16,477 nt of DNA from Clostridium sp. CAG:1024. Its GTDB lineage: Bacteria; Bacillota; Clostridia; Christensenellales; CAG-138. The notes below the pieces were generated by a model. It was not told where the DNA came from. It ran no database searches and saw only the letters and a list, made by a program, of their open reading frames with translations. Every line of letters starts with the position of its first letter. The first letter of the stretch is position 1. Position numbers and translations under genes: made by a program. The stretch covers positions 1 to 16,477 of the forward strand of contig HF985369.1 of assembly GCA_000432015.1 (NCBI GenBank), read 5' to 3'. Of this stretch, positions 1 through 7,144 are shown one piece after another.

Positions 1-552
1 AAACAGGCACTGGAAAAACTTTCCAACGACGAAGTCCGCGTTAAGTGCATCCACGGCGGCGTCGGCGCGATCACCGGTTCGGATATCATGTTCGCATCCG
101 CATCTAACGCCATCGTCATCGGCTTCAACGTCCGTCCCGACGCAACGGCGCGTGCGGCCGCAGAACGGGAGAACGTTGATGTGCGGACCTACCGCGTGAT
201 CTACAACGCCATCGAGGACGTGGAAAACGCGATGCGCGGCATGTTCAAGCCCGTGTATCAGGAGGTCGAACTCGGACGTATCAGCGTGCGCGAGACCTTC
301 CGCGTTTCGGGCGTCGGCACGATCGCCGGTGCGTATGTGCAGGAGGGCAAGGTTACAAGGAACGCGCAGGTGCGCGTTGTCCGTGACGGCATCGTGCTTC
401 ACGACGGCAAGATCGGATCGCTCAAACGCTTTAAGGACGACGCGAAAGAGGTCGTCGCAGGCTATGAGTGCGGCATCAGCATCGACAACTTCAACGATAT
501 TCAGCAGGGCGATACGATCGAGGCGTATGTCGTGGAAGAGGTCAAACGGTAA
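1..552 (+). CDS. infB: Translation initiation factor IF-2, C-terminal part (5' end outside window)
   Basis: The window opens inside this gene; the last 183 residues are visible in frame 1 and end at TAA 550-552. IF-2 is the GTPase that brings fMet-tRNA to the 30S subunit and promotes 50S joining. The G domain lies upstream of the window. What remains is the end of domain III (IHGGVGAITGSDIMFASASNA) leading into the linker helix, then the final beta-barrel (domain IV/C2, from about GRISVRETFRVSGVG to the C-terminus), which is the initiator-tRNA binding domain. The closing stretch CGISIDNFNDIQQGD is typical of the family. rbfA follows after 12 bp with a good ribosome binding site, as in the Bacillota nusA-infB operon. 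Identification is firm; only the start is missing. Confidence 0.97.
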   Translation, partial: KQALEKLSNDEVRVKCIHGGVGAITGSDIMFASASNAIVIGFNVRPDATARAAAERENVDVRTYRVIYNAIEDVENAMRGMFKPVYQEVELGRISVRETFRVSGVGTIAGAYVQEGKVTRNAQVRVVRDGIVLHDGKIGSLKRFKDDAKEVVAGYECGISIDNFNDIQQGDTIEAYVVEEVKR

Positions 553-564
553 AAGGAGAACAAC

Positions 565-951
565 ATGTCCGCGATCCGCAGCGACAGAATGAATGAAGAG
601 GTCAAAAAGACCATGACGGCGATCATCCGGGAGATGAAGGATCCCCGGATCTCGCCGATGACGACGTTGACGACCGTTGAGGTCACGAACGATCTGAAAT
701 ACGCGAAACTCCGCGTTTCCGTCTACGACGAGGATGAAGCGGTGCGGCGCGGAACGGTCGATGCGCTGAACCACGCAGCGGGCTTCCTCCGGCACGAACT
801 CGGACATCGGATGCTGATCCGCAGCGCGCCGGCGCTGAAATTTCAGCTGGATGATTCCATCGCATACAGCGTACACATCGCAAAACTGCTGAACGATCTG
901 CACGTGGGGGAGGAAAACACCTCCGACGCTCCCAAGGCAGACGAGGATTGA
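565..951 (+). CDS. rbfA: 30S ribosome-binding factor A
   Basis: This 128-residue protein matches RbfA in length and sequence. RbfA is a KH-fold factor that binds the immature 30S subunit near helix 1 of 16S rRNA and is needed for late 16S maturation and cold adaptation. Visible hallmarks are the N-terminal helix (RSDRMNEEVKKTMTAIIREMKDPR), the strand carrying TTVEVTNDLKYAKLRVSVY, the segment HELGHRMLIRSAPALKFQLD and the closing SVHIAKLLNDL. The ATG is preceded by AGGAG at 554-558 with a 6-nt gap. It lies 12 bp after infB and 12 bp before nrnA, so it is co-transcribed with both. The last ~15 residues are acidic and family-variable. The ylxP gene seen between infB and rbfA in Bacillus is absent here. 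Confidence 0.97.
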   Translation: MSAIRSDRMNEEVKKTMTAIIREMKDPRISPMTTLTTVEVTNDLKYAKLRVSVYDEDEAVRRGTVDALNHAAGFLRHELGHRMLIRSAPALKFQLDDSIAYSVHIAKLLNDLHVGEENTSDAPKADED

Positions 952-963
952 CGCGAGAGATAT

Positions 964-1932
964 ATGCACGAGACCGCAGTACAATGGATCAAGTCGCAGG
1001 AGAAAATTTTTCTTGTTGCGCATGTTTCGCCGGATGGGGACACGTTGGGTTCCTGTCTGGCTTTGTATTTGGCGCTTGTGTCGCTCGGCAAGAGCGCGCA
1101 GGTCTTGTCGGAAGACCCGGTGCCGCAGGCATACCGGTTTTTGCCCGGCGCAGCGGACATCAAGCGCCCGGAAGAGATGAACGAGGAAAACATTCCGGCC
1201 GTGATCGCCGTGGACTGTGCGGACAGGCTCCGCATGGGAACGGCAGAGCCGTTCTTTGACCGCGCGAAGACCACGCTCAACATCGATCACCATGGGACGA
1301 ATACCGCATTTGCCGAAGTGAACGACGTGCGCCGTGCGGGTGCAACGGGCGAGCTGATTTATGAGATCATCCGTTTGCTGAATGTGCCCGTCACAGAGGA
1401 TATGGCCGTGTGCCTTTATACGGCGCTCGCGACCGATACGGGCAACTTTTCTTACAGCAATACGACGCCGAACACGTTCCGCATCATGTCGGAGCTGCTC
1501 GAGACAGGCTTCCCGCTGCCGGAGATCAACCGAATGCTGTTTCGATCGACGCCGCTGCACAAGCTGAAGCTGCAAGCGCGCGCACTGGACAAGCTCGAAC
1601 TGTATTGCGGGGGGAGGGTCGCGATCTCAGCGCTCTCACTTTCGGATTTTTCGGACTGCGGCGCGACGGCAGAGGATCACGAGGGCGTGGTCGATCTGCT
1701 GCGCGACATCGATACCGTCGAGGCCTCGGCCGCTCTCCGCGCCTGCGAGGATGGGACGGTTCGCGTCAGTCTCCGCGGGAAACGCTATGCAGACGTCAGC
1801 CGCGTGGCTGTCGCGCTTCACGGCGGCGGACATAAGCTTGCCGCAGGCTGTACCATCTGCGGCTCGCTTGAAGCGGCCAAGTCAGCCGTGCTTGCAGAGC
1901 TTCGCAAACTGTTTCCGGAGGAGCACGTTTAG
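964..1932 (+). CDS. nrnA: DHH/DHHA1 phosphoesterase, bifunctional nanoRNase / pAp phosphatase
   Basis: A 322-residue DHH-family phosphoesterase of the NrnA type. NrnA proteins degrade 2-5 nt RNA remnants and dephosphorylate 3'-phosphoadenosine 5'-phosphate with Mn ions in the cytoplasm. Metal-binding motifs appear in order: SPDGDTLGS near residue 21, AVDCAD near 80, the signature DHH at 108-110 (NIDHHGTN), and ATDTGNF near 155. The DHHA1 domain ends with GGGHKLAAG at 287-295, the substrate-binding glycine motif. ATG 964 is the first start possible, because the in-frame codon at 949-951 is the rbfA stop. Its ribosome binding site is weak (GAGAGA only 3 nt away), which suggests coupling to rbfA. 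It sits in the same neighbourhood as pnp, so long-RNA and short-RNA decay functions are encoded together. Confidence 0.93.
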   Translation: MHETAVQWIKSQEKIFLVAHVSPDGDTLGSCLALYLALVSLGKSAQVLSEDPVPQAYRFLPGAADIKRPEEMNEENIPAVIAVDCADRLRMGTAEPFFDRAKTTLNIDHHGTNTAFAEVNDVRRAGATGELIYEIIRLLNVPVTEDMAVCLYTALATDTGNFSYSNTTPNTFRIMSELLETGFPLPEINRMLFRSTPLHKLKLQARALDKLELYCGGRVAISALSLSDFSDCGATAEDHEGVVDLLRDIDTVEASAALRACEDGTVRVSLRGKRYADVSRVAVALHGGGHKLAAGCTICGSLEAAKSAVLAELRKLFPEEHV

Positions 1933-2804
1933 TGGAGGGCTACGAGGGCATCGTAACGGTGTTAAAGCCGCCGGGCATGACGTCCAACAACGCCGTCTAT
2001 GATGTGCGGCGTTTGTTTGGCGTAAAGCGCGTAGGCCATCTTGGAACGCTTGACCCGGGTGCAGCGGGCGTGCTGCCCGTGTGCGTCGGACGCGCGGCAA
2101 GGCTGTTTGATTACCTGGTCGATAAGGAAAAAACGTACATTGCGGAGATCGCGTTCGGAATTGCCACCGATACCCAGGACAGCTACGGCAAGGTAACGGA
2201 AACCGACCCGAACTGCCGGGTGACACGCGAAATGCTGGAGGACGTTCTGCCGAAGTTTGTTGGGAGGCAGAAGCAGACCGCGCCAGCCTATTCGGCATTG
2301 AAAGTTGACGGGCGAAAGATGTACGATCTTGCCCGCGCAGGGGAAGCCGTGCCGGAAAAGATTCGTGAGATTACGATCCATGGTCTGCGTCTCATGGAGC
2401 AGACGGGCGACAATCGTTACTTGATCGAAGTTCGTTGTTCAAGAGGCACATATATCCGTACGCTCGCGTTCGATATCGGCGCAGCGCTCGGCGTTCCGGC
2501 ATATCTTGCCTTCCTGCTGCGTACCGCGTCCGGCAGCTTTACGTTGGATACCGCCTATTCCGTGCAGGAACTCGAGCAGCGCAGGGAGAACGGTACGCTT
2601 TCGGAAACGCTCATGTCCTGCGAGGAAGCGCTCAAGGCTTATCCAGCGGTGTCGCTGCCGGAAAACCGGCGCATCCCGACAATGAACGCGCTGGAATCGG
2701 TCTGCCGTGCGCCGGACGGGATCGTGCGCGTCTATGCAAACGGATTTCTGGGATTAGGCGAAGTGCGGGACAATCGTGTCCGGCTGACTGTACACCTGTA
2801 TTGA
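1932..2804 (+). CDS. truB: tRNA pseudouridine(55) synthase TruB
   Basis: TruB converts U55 of the T-arm in nearly all tRNAs to pseudouridine. The 290-residue protein shows motif I near the start (VLKPPGMTSNNAV), the catalytic-Asp motif HLGTLDPGAAGVLPVCVGRA with Asp at residue 41, the KTY/IAEIAFGIATDTQD strand, QTAPAYSALKVDGRKMYDLAR, and CSRGTYIRTLAFDIG around residue 170. A smaller C-terminal PUA-like region follows (ENRRIPTMNALESVCRAPDG and onward). The start is GTG at 1932, whose G is the last base of the nrnA TAG stop. GGAGGAG at 1917-1923 with an 8-nt spacer supports this start and tight translational coupling. No ATG lies near enough to fit the family N-terminus better. ribF follows 9 bp downstream, the classic truB-ribF pair. 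Confidence 0.96.
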   Translation: MEGYEGIVTVLKPPGMTSNNAVYDVRRLFGVKRVGHLGTLDPGAAGVLPVCVGRAARLFDYLVDKEKTYIAEIAFGIATDTQDSYGKVTETDPNCRVTREMLEDVLPKFVGRQKQTAPAYSALKVDGRKMYDLARAGEAVPEKIREITIHGLRLMEQTGDNRYLIEVRCSRGTYIRTLAFDIGAALGVPAYLAFLLRTASGSFTLDTAYSVQELEQRRENGTLSETLMSCEEALKAYPAVSLPENRRIPTMNALESVCRAPDGIVRVYANGFLGLGEVRDNRVRLTVHLY

Positions 2805-2813
2805 GGGAATGCT

Positions 2814-3701
2814 ATGGAGACGCGGAAACCCGCCGTCATTGCGCTCGGCATGTTTGACGGCGTACACATCGGACATCAGGAACTGCTCGGAACTGCGGCG
2901 TCGCTTGCTGATGCACTGGATGCGGCGTGTTGCGTCTATACGTTTGAGAACCACCCGGCAGAACTGCTCGGTCGGCGCGTTGAGCTGCTGACCGGCGCAG
3001 AGGAGCGGCGCGCGCTGCTTTCCATGTTTGGCGCGGATGAGGTATACATGGAGCGTTTTGACGAGACGATCATGCACCTCTCGCCGGAAGCATTCGTCCG
3101 GCGGCTCTGCGGAGCATGGCATGTTCGCGGCGTCGTTGCGGGATTCAATTATACCTTTGGCGACCGGGGCGCGGGCACGTCGGATACGCTGCGGGCGCTG
3201 GGAAAAGAATTGGGATTTTCCGTGATGATCGTTCCAAAGGTCTCGGTGGACGGCGAACCGGTGTCCAGTTCGCGGATCCGGTCGCTTCTGCAAACGGGAG
3301 ATGTGCGCATGGCCGCGCGCTTGCTCGGACGTGCTTACGCCGTTTCCGGCATGGTCTGTCCCAATCGGCAAAACGGAAGAAAGATCGGTTTTCCCACGGC
3401 GAACCTGCTGCCGGAACCGGGCCGCGCGCTGCCGCGCCATGGCGTTTATGTGACGGAAGCGATCATGGACGCGGGGACGTTCCGCGGCGTGACGAATATC
3501 GGCGCAAACCCGACGGTTCACGGCGACCGGGTCACGATCGAGACCCATCTTTTGGGCTTCTCCGGCGAACTCTACGGCAAACATCTTGAAGTGCGGTTTC
3601 TTGAGCGTATCCGCGGGGAGCACACGTTTGCGTCGCTCTCGGAATTGAAAACGCAGATCCGAGAGGATGCGAATGCTGCGGCGCGATACGGGAAAGAATG
3701 A
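2814..3701 (+). CDS. ribF: Bifunctional riboflavin kinase / FAD synthetase
   Basis: This 295-residue enzyme makes FMN from riboflavin and then FAD from FMN. The N-terminal nucleotidyltransferase domain carries GMFDGVHIGHQ with the H18-x-G-H21 motif that binds ATP phosphates, then GFNYTFGDRGAGT (around 112-124), and SSSRIRSLLQTGDV near 156-169, the domain's closing motif. The C-terminal riboflavin kinase domain begins around 175 and contains GRKIGFPTANL with the PTAN metal/ATP site at 194-197, then GVTNIGANPTV and IETHLLGFSGELYG. ATG 2814 has GAGGG at 2803-2807, overlapping the truB stop. Length matches bacterial RibF. No FMN riboswitch-like leader is seen, in keeping with its place inside an operon. 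The rpsO promoter follows within 50 bp. Confidence 0.96.
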   Translation: METRKPAVIALGMFDGVHIGHQELLGTAASLADALDAACCVYTFENHPAELLGRRVELLTGAEERRALLSMFGADEVYMERFDETIMHLSPEAFVRRLCGAWHVRGVVAGFNYTFGDRGAGTSDTLRALGKELGFSVMIVPKVSVDGEPVSSSRIRSLLQTGDVRMAARLLGRAYAVSGMVCPNRQNGRKIGFPTANLLPEPGRALPRHGVYVTEAIMDAGTFRGVTNIGANPTVHGDRVTIETHLLGFSGELYGKHLEVRFLERIRGEHTFASLSELKTQIREDANAAARYGKE

Positions 3702-3723
3702 GAAGAAAATGTGCGATAGCCTG

Positions 3724-3752
3724 TTTACAAGACGGAAAACGCATGGTATACT
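3724..3752 (+). promoter_or_regulatory. Sigma-A type promoter of rpsO
   Basis: A -35 box TTTACA at 3724-3729 and a -10 box TATACT at 3747-3752 are separated by exactly 17 bp. Both are one base from the housekeeping consensus. It lies in the only sizeable gap between ribF and rpsO, so rpsO can be transcribed independently of the infB operon. Transcription would start near 3759, giving a leader of about 84 nt. Confidence 0.85.
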
Positions 3753-3758
3753 AGATAA

Positions 3759-3842
3759 GATTTCAACCGCTTACATAGTTTCGCGACACTCCGACGCCAT
3801 ACTCTGTTCGCGGGGATACTAGAAAAATGGAGGAACATACCC
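3759..3842 (+). promoter_or_regulatory. Structured rpsO 5' leader, possible S15 autoregulatory site
   Basis: The predicted rpsO leader can fold a hairpin between CGCGA 3782-3786 and TCGCG 3808-3812. It can be extended by C3787-G3806 and A3788-T3805 with one bulged base, and by T-G wobbles on the outside. The loop contains CTCC (3789-3792), which is complementary to GGAG (3829-3832) of the ribosome binding site, so a pseudoknot covering the start region is possible. In several bacteria S15 represses its own translation through such leaders, although the RNA structures differ between groups. The octamer ATACTAGA occurs both at the promoter (3748-3755) and near the RBS (3816-3823). The stem is visible in the sequence; the regulatory role is inference. 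Confidence 0.45.
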
Positions 3843-4097
3843 ATGACCAAACAGGAAATCATCGAAGCGTATGCCCTGCACGAGGGTGACACCGGTTCTC
3901 CCGAGGTTCAGATCGCGCTGCTCACCGAGCGCATCAACCACCTCAATGAGCACCTCAAACTCCACAAGAAGGATCATCACTCTCGCAGAGGCCTGCTGAA
4001 AATGGTCGGTCAGCGCCGTGGCCTGCTCAACTATCTCAAAGAGAAGGACATCGAGCGTTACAGAGCGATCGTCGCAAGCCTGAACCTCAGAAAGTAA
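3843..4097 (+). CDS. rpsO: 30S ribosomal protein S15
   Basis: S15 is a primary 16S rRNA-binding protein of the 30S platform (helices 20-22) that also contributes to bridge B4 with the 50S. The 84-residue product carries the highly conserved core GDTGSPEVQIALLTERI, then NHLNEHLKLHKKDHHSRRG with the rRNA-contacting DHHSRRGLL turn, and MVGQRRGLLNYL. It is about five residues shorter at the N-terminus than the 88-89 residue Bacillus and E. coli proteins, but no in-frame upstream start fits. GGAGG at 3829-3833 lies 9 nt before the ATG. It has its own promoter and terminator, so it can act as a one-gene unit between ribF and pnp. Confidence 0.98.
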   Translation: MTKQEIIEAYALHEGDTGSPEVQIALLTERINHLNEHLKLHKKDHHSRRGLLKMVGQRRGLLNYLKEKDIERYRAIVASLNLRK

Positions 4098-4133
4098 AAG
4101 AATCGGCGGGGCTTTTCCCGCCATTCTTTTTTT
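4097..4133 (+). terminator. Intrinsic terminator after rpsO
   Basis: The stem is AAAGAA 4097-4102 with TTCTTT 4124-4129 plus GGCGGG 4105-4110 with CCCGCC 4117-4122, separated by a small mismatch (TC opposite A). The loop is GCTTTT. A run of seven T (4127-4133) follows. The stem begins at the last base of the rpsO stop codon. This is a textbook Rho-independent terminator and should separate rpsO from pnp. Confidence 0.9.
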
Positions 4134-4148
4134 GTGTGTTTCACGGGC

Positions 4149-4177
4149 TTTGCCGCTCTTTTTGAACAGGTTTTAAT
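4149..4177 (+). promoter_or_regulatory. Possible weak promoter of pnp
   Basis: Because a strong terminator closes rpsO, pnp needs its own promoter in the 80 bp before its ribosome binding site. The best pairing seen is TTTGCC 4149-4154 with TTTAAT 4172-4177, spacer 17 bp. An alternative is TTGAAC 4162-4167 with the A/T-rich GATAAA 4188-4193, but its 20-bp spacer is too long. Neither is close to consensus, so the position is tentative. Confidence 0.35.
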
Positions 4178-4213
4178 GAAAAAAGAAGATAAATAACAGA
4201 AGGAGCATGCAAC

Positions 4214-6313
4214 ATGCAAGCAAGAACATTTGAAATGCAGCTCGGCGGCCGCACACTGACCGTCGAAACCGGCAAGTATGCAGAACAGGCCGGCGGTTCC
4301 TGCCTCGTGCGCTGCGGAGACACCGCGGTGCTCGTGTGCGCGACCGTAGCAAAGACCGCACGCGACGGCGTGGATTTTCTCCCGCTCAGCGTCGAATTCG
4401 AAGAGAAGCTCTACTCTGTGGGCAAGATCCCCGGCGGCTTCATCAAGCGCGAGGGCCGTCCGAGCGAGAAGGCCATCCTGACTTCCCGCCTCATCGACCG
4501 CCCCATTCGCCCGCTGTTCCCGAAGGGATTTTACAATGACGTCCAGGTCATCGCGACCGTCCTCTCCGTCGAGCAGGACGTCCAGCCCGAGATCCTCGGC
4601 ATGATCGGCTCGTCCATCGCGCTGTCCATCTCCGATGCGCCGTTCATGGGACCGACGGGTTCCGTGGCAGTCGGCATGATCGACGGTAAATACATCCTGA
4701 ACCCGACGCTCGCAGAGCGCGAGCAGAGCCGTCTCAGCCTGACCGTTGCAGGAACGAAGGACGCGGTCATGATGGTCGAAGCGGGCGCAAAGGAAGTCAC
4801 CGAGGCAGAGATGCTCGGCGCGATCCTCTTTGCACATGAGGAGATCAAGAAGATCGTTGCGTTCATCTCCGAGATCCAGGCAGAGATCGGCAAAGAGAAG
4901 CGCCCGGTCGAGATCTACCACCCCGATGAGACGTTGACCGAAAAGGTTCGCGCCTATGCCTTTGAAAAGGTCCGCTGGTCGCTCGATACCTTCGACCGCA
5001 AAGAGCGCGAAGCACGTTCACAGCAGGTCAAGGAGGAGACCATCGCGGCGTTTGCAGAGGAATATCCCGAGTCCGCGAAGGATATCGACGCTATCCTCTA
5101 CGCCATTACCAAAGAGATCGTCCGCGACAAGATCATTAACCATGAGATTCGCCCGGACGGTCGTAAGTATACCGAGATCCGTCCCATCTGGTCGGAAGTC
5201 GGCATTCTGCCCCGTACACATGGCAGCGCGGTCTTTACCCGCGGTCAAACGCAGGTCATGACGGTCGCGACTCTCGGCACGATCGGCGAAGCGCAGATCC
5301 TCGACGGCATTTCCCCCGAGGAAAGCAAGCGCTACATGCACCAGTACAATATGCCGCCGTACAGCGTCGGAGAGACCCGCATGATGCGCGGCCCCGGCCG
5401 CCGCGAGATCGGCCACGGCGCGCTCGCAGAGCGTGCGCTCGAGCCGGTGCTTCCCTCCGAGGAGGAGTTCCCCTACTGCATGCGCCTCGTCTCCGAGGTC
5501 ATCAGCTCGAACGGTTCCACCTCGCAGGCCTCCATCTGCGCGAGCACGCTGGCGCTCATGGACGCGGGTGTTCCGATCAAAAAGCCGGTCGCGGGCGTTG
5601 CAATGGGTCTCATCAAGGACGAGAGCAACGGCAACATCGCGATCATGACCGATATTCAGGGGCTTGAGGACTTCTTGGGCGATATGGACTTCAAGGTGGC
5701 AGGTACGCGCGACGGCATTACCGCCATACAGATGGACATCAAGATCAAGGGTATCGACGAGCAGATCCTGACCCGTGCGCTCGAACAGGCGCGCCAGGGC
5801 CGTCTGTTCATCCTCGACCGCATGATGGAGACGCTGGCAGAGCCCCGCGCAGAGCTTTCGCCCTATGCGCCCCGTATCATTTCCTTCTCGATCAATCCGG
5901 ATAAGATCCGCGAGGTCATCGGCAGCGGCGGCAAGACGATCAACAAGATCATCGCAGACACCGGCGTCAAGATCGACATCAACGACGACGGTACTGTGTT
6001 CATCGCATCGGTGGACGCCGCATCCGCAGCGGAAGCAAAGCGCATCATCGACGGCATCGTGAAGGACATCGAGGTCGGCGACGTGTATCTCGGAACGGTC
6101 GTCGGCATCAAGGAGTTCGGCGCGTTTATCAATCTGAAGCCCGGCACCGACGGCTTGCTGCACATCTCCCGCATCGCCAACAAGCGCGTAGAGAAGGTCG
6201 AAGACGTGCTGCAAATGGGTGAGCAGGTGCTCGTCCGCGTCATTGATGTGGATCCGAAATCCGGCAAGATCAGCCTGACCCGCAAGGATCTGTTGCCCGC
6301 CGATCAGAAATAA
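4214..6313 (+). CDS. pnp: Polynucleotide phosphorylase (polyribonucleotide nucleotidyltransferase)
   Basis: PNPase is a homotrimeric 3'-5' phosphorolytic exoribonuclease that shortens mRNA and contributes to RNA tailing. The 699-residue protein has the full family architecture. The first RNase PH domain is at about 1-210 (GGRTLTVETGKYAEQAGGS; FIKREGRPSEKAILTSRLIDRPIRPLF in pieces), followed by the alpha-helical linker. The catalytic second RNase PH domain is at about 310-540 with GSAVFTRGQTQ, MHQYNMPPYSVGE, SSNGSTSQAS and AIQMDIKI (Asp 508). A KH domain follows at about 555-615 with IGSGGKTINKI, and an S1 domain at about 621-691 (GTVVGIKEFGAFINL, DGLLHIS). AAGGAG at 4200-4205 lies 8 nt before the ATG. 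Placement just after rpsO is the standard bacterial arrangement, but here a strong terminator separates the two. Confidence 0.98.
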   Translation: MQARTFEMQLGGRTLTVETGKYAEQAGGSCLVRCGDTAVLVCATVAKTARDGVDFLPLSVEFEEKLYSVGKIPGGFIKREGRPSEKAILTSRLIDRPIRPLFPKGFYNDVQVIATVLSVEQDVQPEILGMIGSSIALSISDAPFMGPTGSVAVGMIDGKYILNPTLAEREQSRLSLTVAGTKDAVMMVEAGAKEVTEAEMLGAILFAHEEIKKIVAFISEIQAEIGKEKRPVEIYHPDETLTEKVRAYAFEKVRWSLDTFDRKEREARSQQVKEETIAAFAEEYPESAKDIDAILYAITKEIVRDKIINHEIRPDGRKYTEIRPIWSEVGILPRTHGSAVFTRGQTQVMTVATLGTIGEAQILDGISPEESKRYMHQYNMPPYSVGETRMMRGPGRREIGHGALAERALEPVLPSEEEFPYCMRLVSEVISSNGSTSQASICASTLALMDAGVPIKKPVAGVAMGLIKDESNGNIAIMTDIQGLEDFLGDMDFKVAGTRDGITAIQMDIKIKGIDEQILTRALEQARQGRLFILDRMMETLAEPRAELSPYAPRIISFSINPDKIREVIGSGGKTINKIIADTGVKIDINDDGTVFIASVDAASAAEAKRIIDGIVKDIEVGDVYLGTVVGIKEFGAFINLKPGTDGLLHISRIANKRVEKVEDVLQMGEQVLVRVIDVDPKSGKISLTRKDLLPADQK

Positions 6314-6338
6314 CCCATAGCCCAACGCGTAGAAACAG

Positions 6339-6376
6339 GGGGCGCAGGACGGCCTGCGCCCCGTTCCTATATTCAT
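6339..6376 (+). terminator. Perfect 10-bp GC hairpin after pnp, likely terminator or mRNA 3' stabiliser
   Basis: GGGGCGCAGG at 6339-6348 pairs perfectly with CCTGCGCCCC at 6353-6362 around an ACGG loop, 25 bp after the pnp stop. The sequence that follows (GTTCCTATATTCAT) is U-rich but lacks a clean run of T. It could therefore be a weak intrinsic terminator or a processing and stability element rather than a tight stop. Confidence 0.6.
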
Positions 6377-6411
6377 AAGACCACCGCATCGGGAATATCC
6401 ATGAATAGGAA
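6364..6411 (+). repeat. Inverted repeat upstream of the ylxY-like gene
   Basis: TTCCTAT-AT-TCAT at 6364-6376 is the inverted copy of ATGAATAGGAA at 6401-6411 apart from a 2-nt insertion, with a 24-nt interval. It lies directly after the GC hairpin and just before the next gene. In RNA it could form an 11-bp stem with a small bulge; as DNA it could be a protein binding site. The role is unknown. Confidence 0.5.
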
Positions 6412-6432
6412 TGTCTCATGACGGAGGTTCAC

Positions 6433-7134
6433 ATGAATCGGGAAAAAGCGGTGGAAACCATGATGAACAGCGTGAACGTGCTCATCATCCTAATGATCGT
6501 GCTGTTGTATGTTGCAACGGGAACGACCGTCGGGGACGACGCGGTGGCTGCGCTGTCGAAGGACACGACGGTATATCGCGGCACGGCCGAGGGCAGCGTT
6601 GCGCTGGAATGCGCCGTGAGCTGGGACGCCGCAGCGCTTCCGGAAATGCTGGAGGTGCTGGAGGCGGCGGGCGTTCACGCCACGTTTTTCGTAAGCGGAC
6701 AGTGGGCGAAGGACAACGCTCAGCTGCTGGAGCGCATCGCGGAGAGCGGACACGAGATCGGCACCATGGGCTATTACCCGACTTTTGACGGGGATGTTTC
6801 GACCGTTGTGAGCGACGTCGAGCTGTCGCAGTCGGTCATCGAGACGATCACGGGCATTTCGGCGGAATACTATTACTCCGGCCTCAGAAGTGCGGAGACC
6901 TCGCGGCGCGCCGCGGAAGAAGCGGGGCTCAAGCACGTCGCGTGTACGACGGATCTGCTGTCCGGGCGCGGCGATGCGGTGGACATCGCAAGCCGTGCAT
7001 TGGAACACATCTTTGATGGAAGCATACTACTGATCCAGCCGACCGCCGCTGCGGTGCGGGCGCTGCCGACCATTCTGTCGGAGATCGCTTCCCGCGGGTA
7101 TCGGGTGACGACGGTTGGAAATGTTTTGCAATAG
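6433..7134 (+). CDS. YlxY-like polysaccharide deacetylase-fold protein, predicted inactive
   Basis: A 233-residue membrane-anchored protein: the N-terminal hydrophobic segment at about 14-29 acts as a signal anchor and the rest is outside. The body fits the NodB/CE4 deacetylase fold of the PdaB/YlxY group, best seen in EVLEAAGVHATFFVSGQWAK and ESGHEIGTMGY. The same position, between pnp and an M16 peptidase gene, holds ylxY in Bacillus subtilis. Every catalytic motif looks lost. LECAVSWD (58-65) stands where relatives have LTFDISWG, so the metal-binding and catalytic Asp is Ala. The H-x-x-x-H motif after GHEIG is replaced by TMGYYP. The arginine-proline motif 3 is YYYSGLR. The late His is Gln in LLIQPT. 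ATG 6433 is preferred over ATG 6418 because GGAGG at 6423-6427 is 5 nt before it. An envelope role without deacetylation is an inference. Confidence 0.8.
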   Translation: MNREKAVETMMNSVNVLIILMIVLLYVATGTTVGDDAVAALSKDTTVYRGTAEGSVALECAVSWDAAALPEMLEVLEAAGVHATFFVSGQWAKDNAQLLERIAESGHEIGTMGYYPTFDGDVSTVVSDVELSQSVIETITGISAEYYYSGLRSAETSRRAAEEAGLKHVACTTDLLSGRGDAVDIASRALEHIFDGSILLIQPTAAAVRALPTILSEIASRGYRVTTVGNVLQ

Positions 7135-7144
7135 GAGAATAACG

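Noticed and set aside
948..1259. Separate small plus-strand gene overlapping rbfA and nrnA
   Set aside because: It is a shifted frame of nrnA, whose own frame carries all DHH motifs.
5018..6376. Long open frame on the minus strand opposite pnp (about 450 codons), with others opposite ribF, rpsO-pnp and mlpA
   Set aside because: These are by-products of GC-rich codon bias on the plus strand. The translations are low-complexity, rich in Asp, Arg, Ala and His, resemble no family and lack ribosome binding sites.
7115..7144. Earlier ATG for the M16 peptidase gene
   Set aside because: It overlaps the ylxY-like gene by 20 bp and lacks an RBS, while ATG 7145 has AGGAG at the right distance and matches the family N-terminus.
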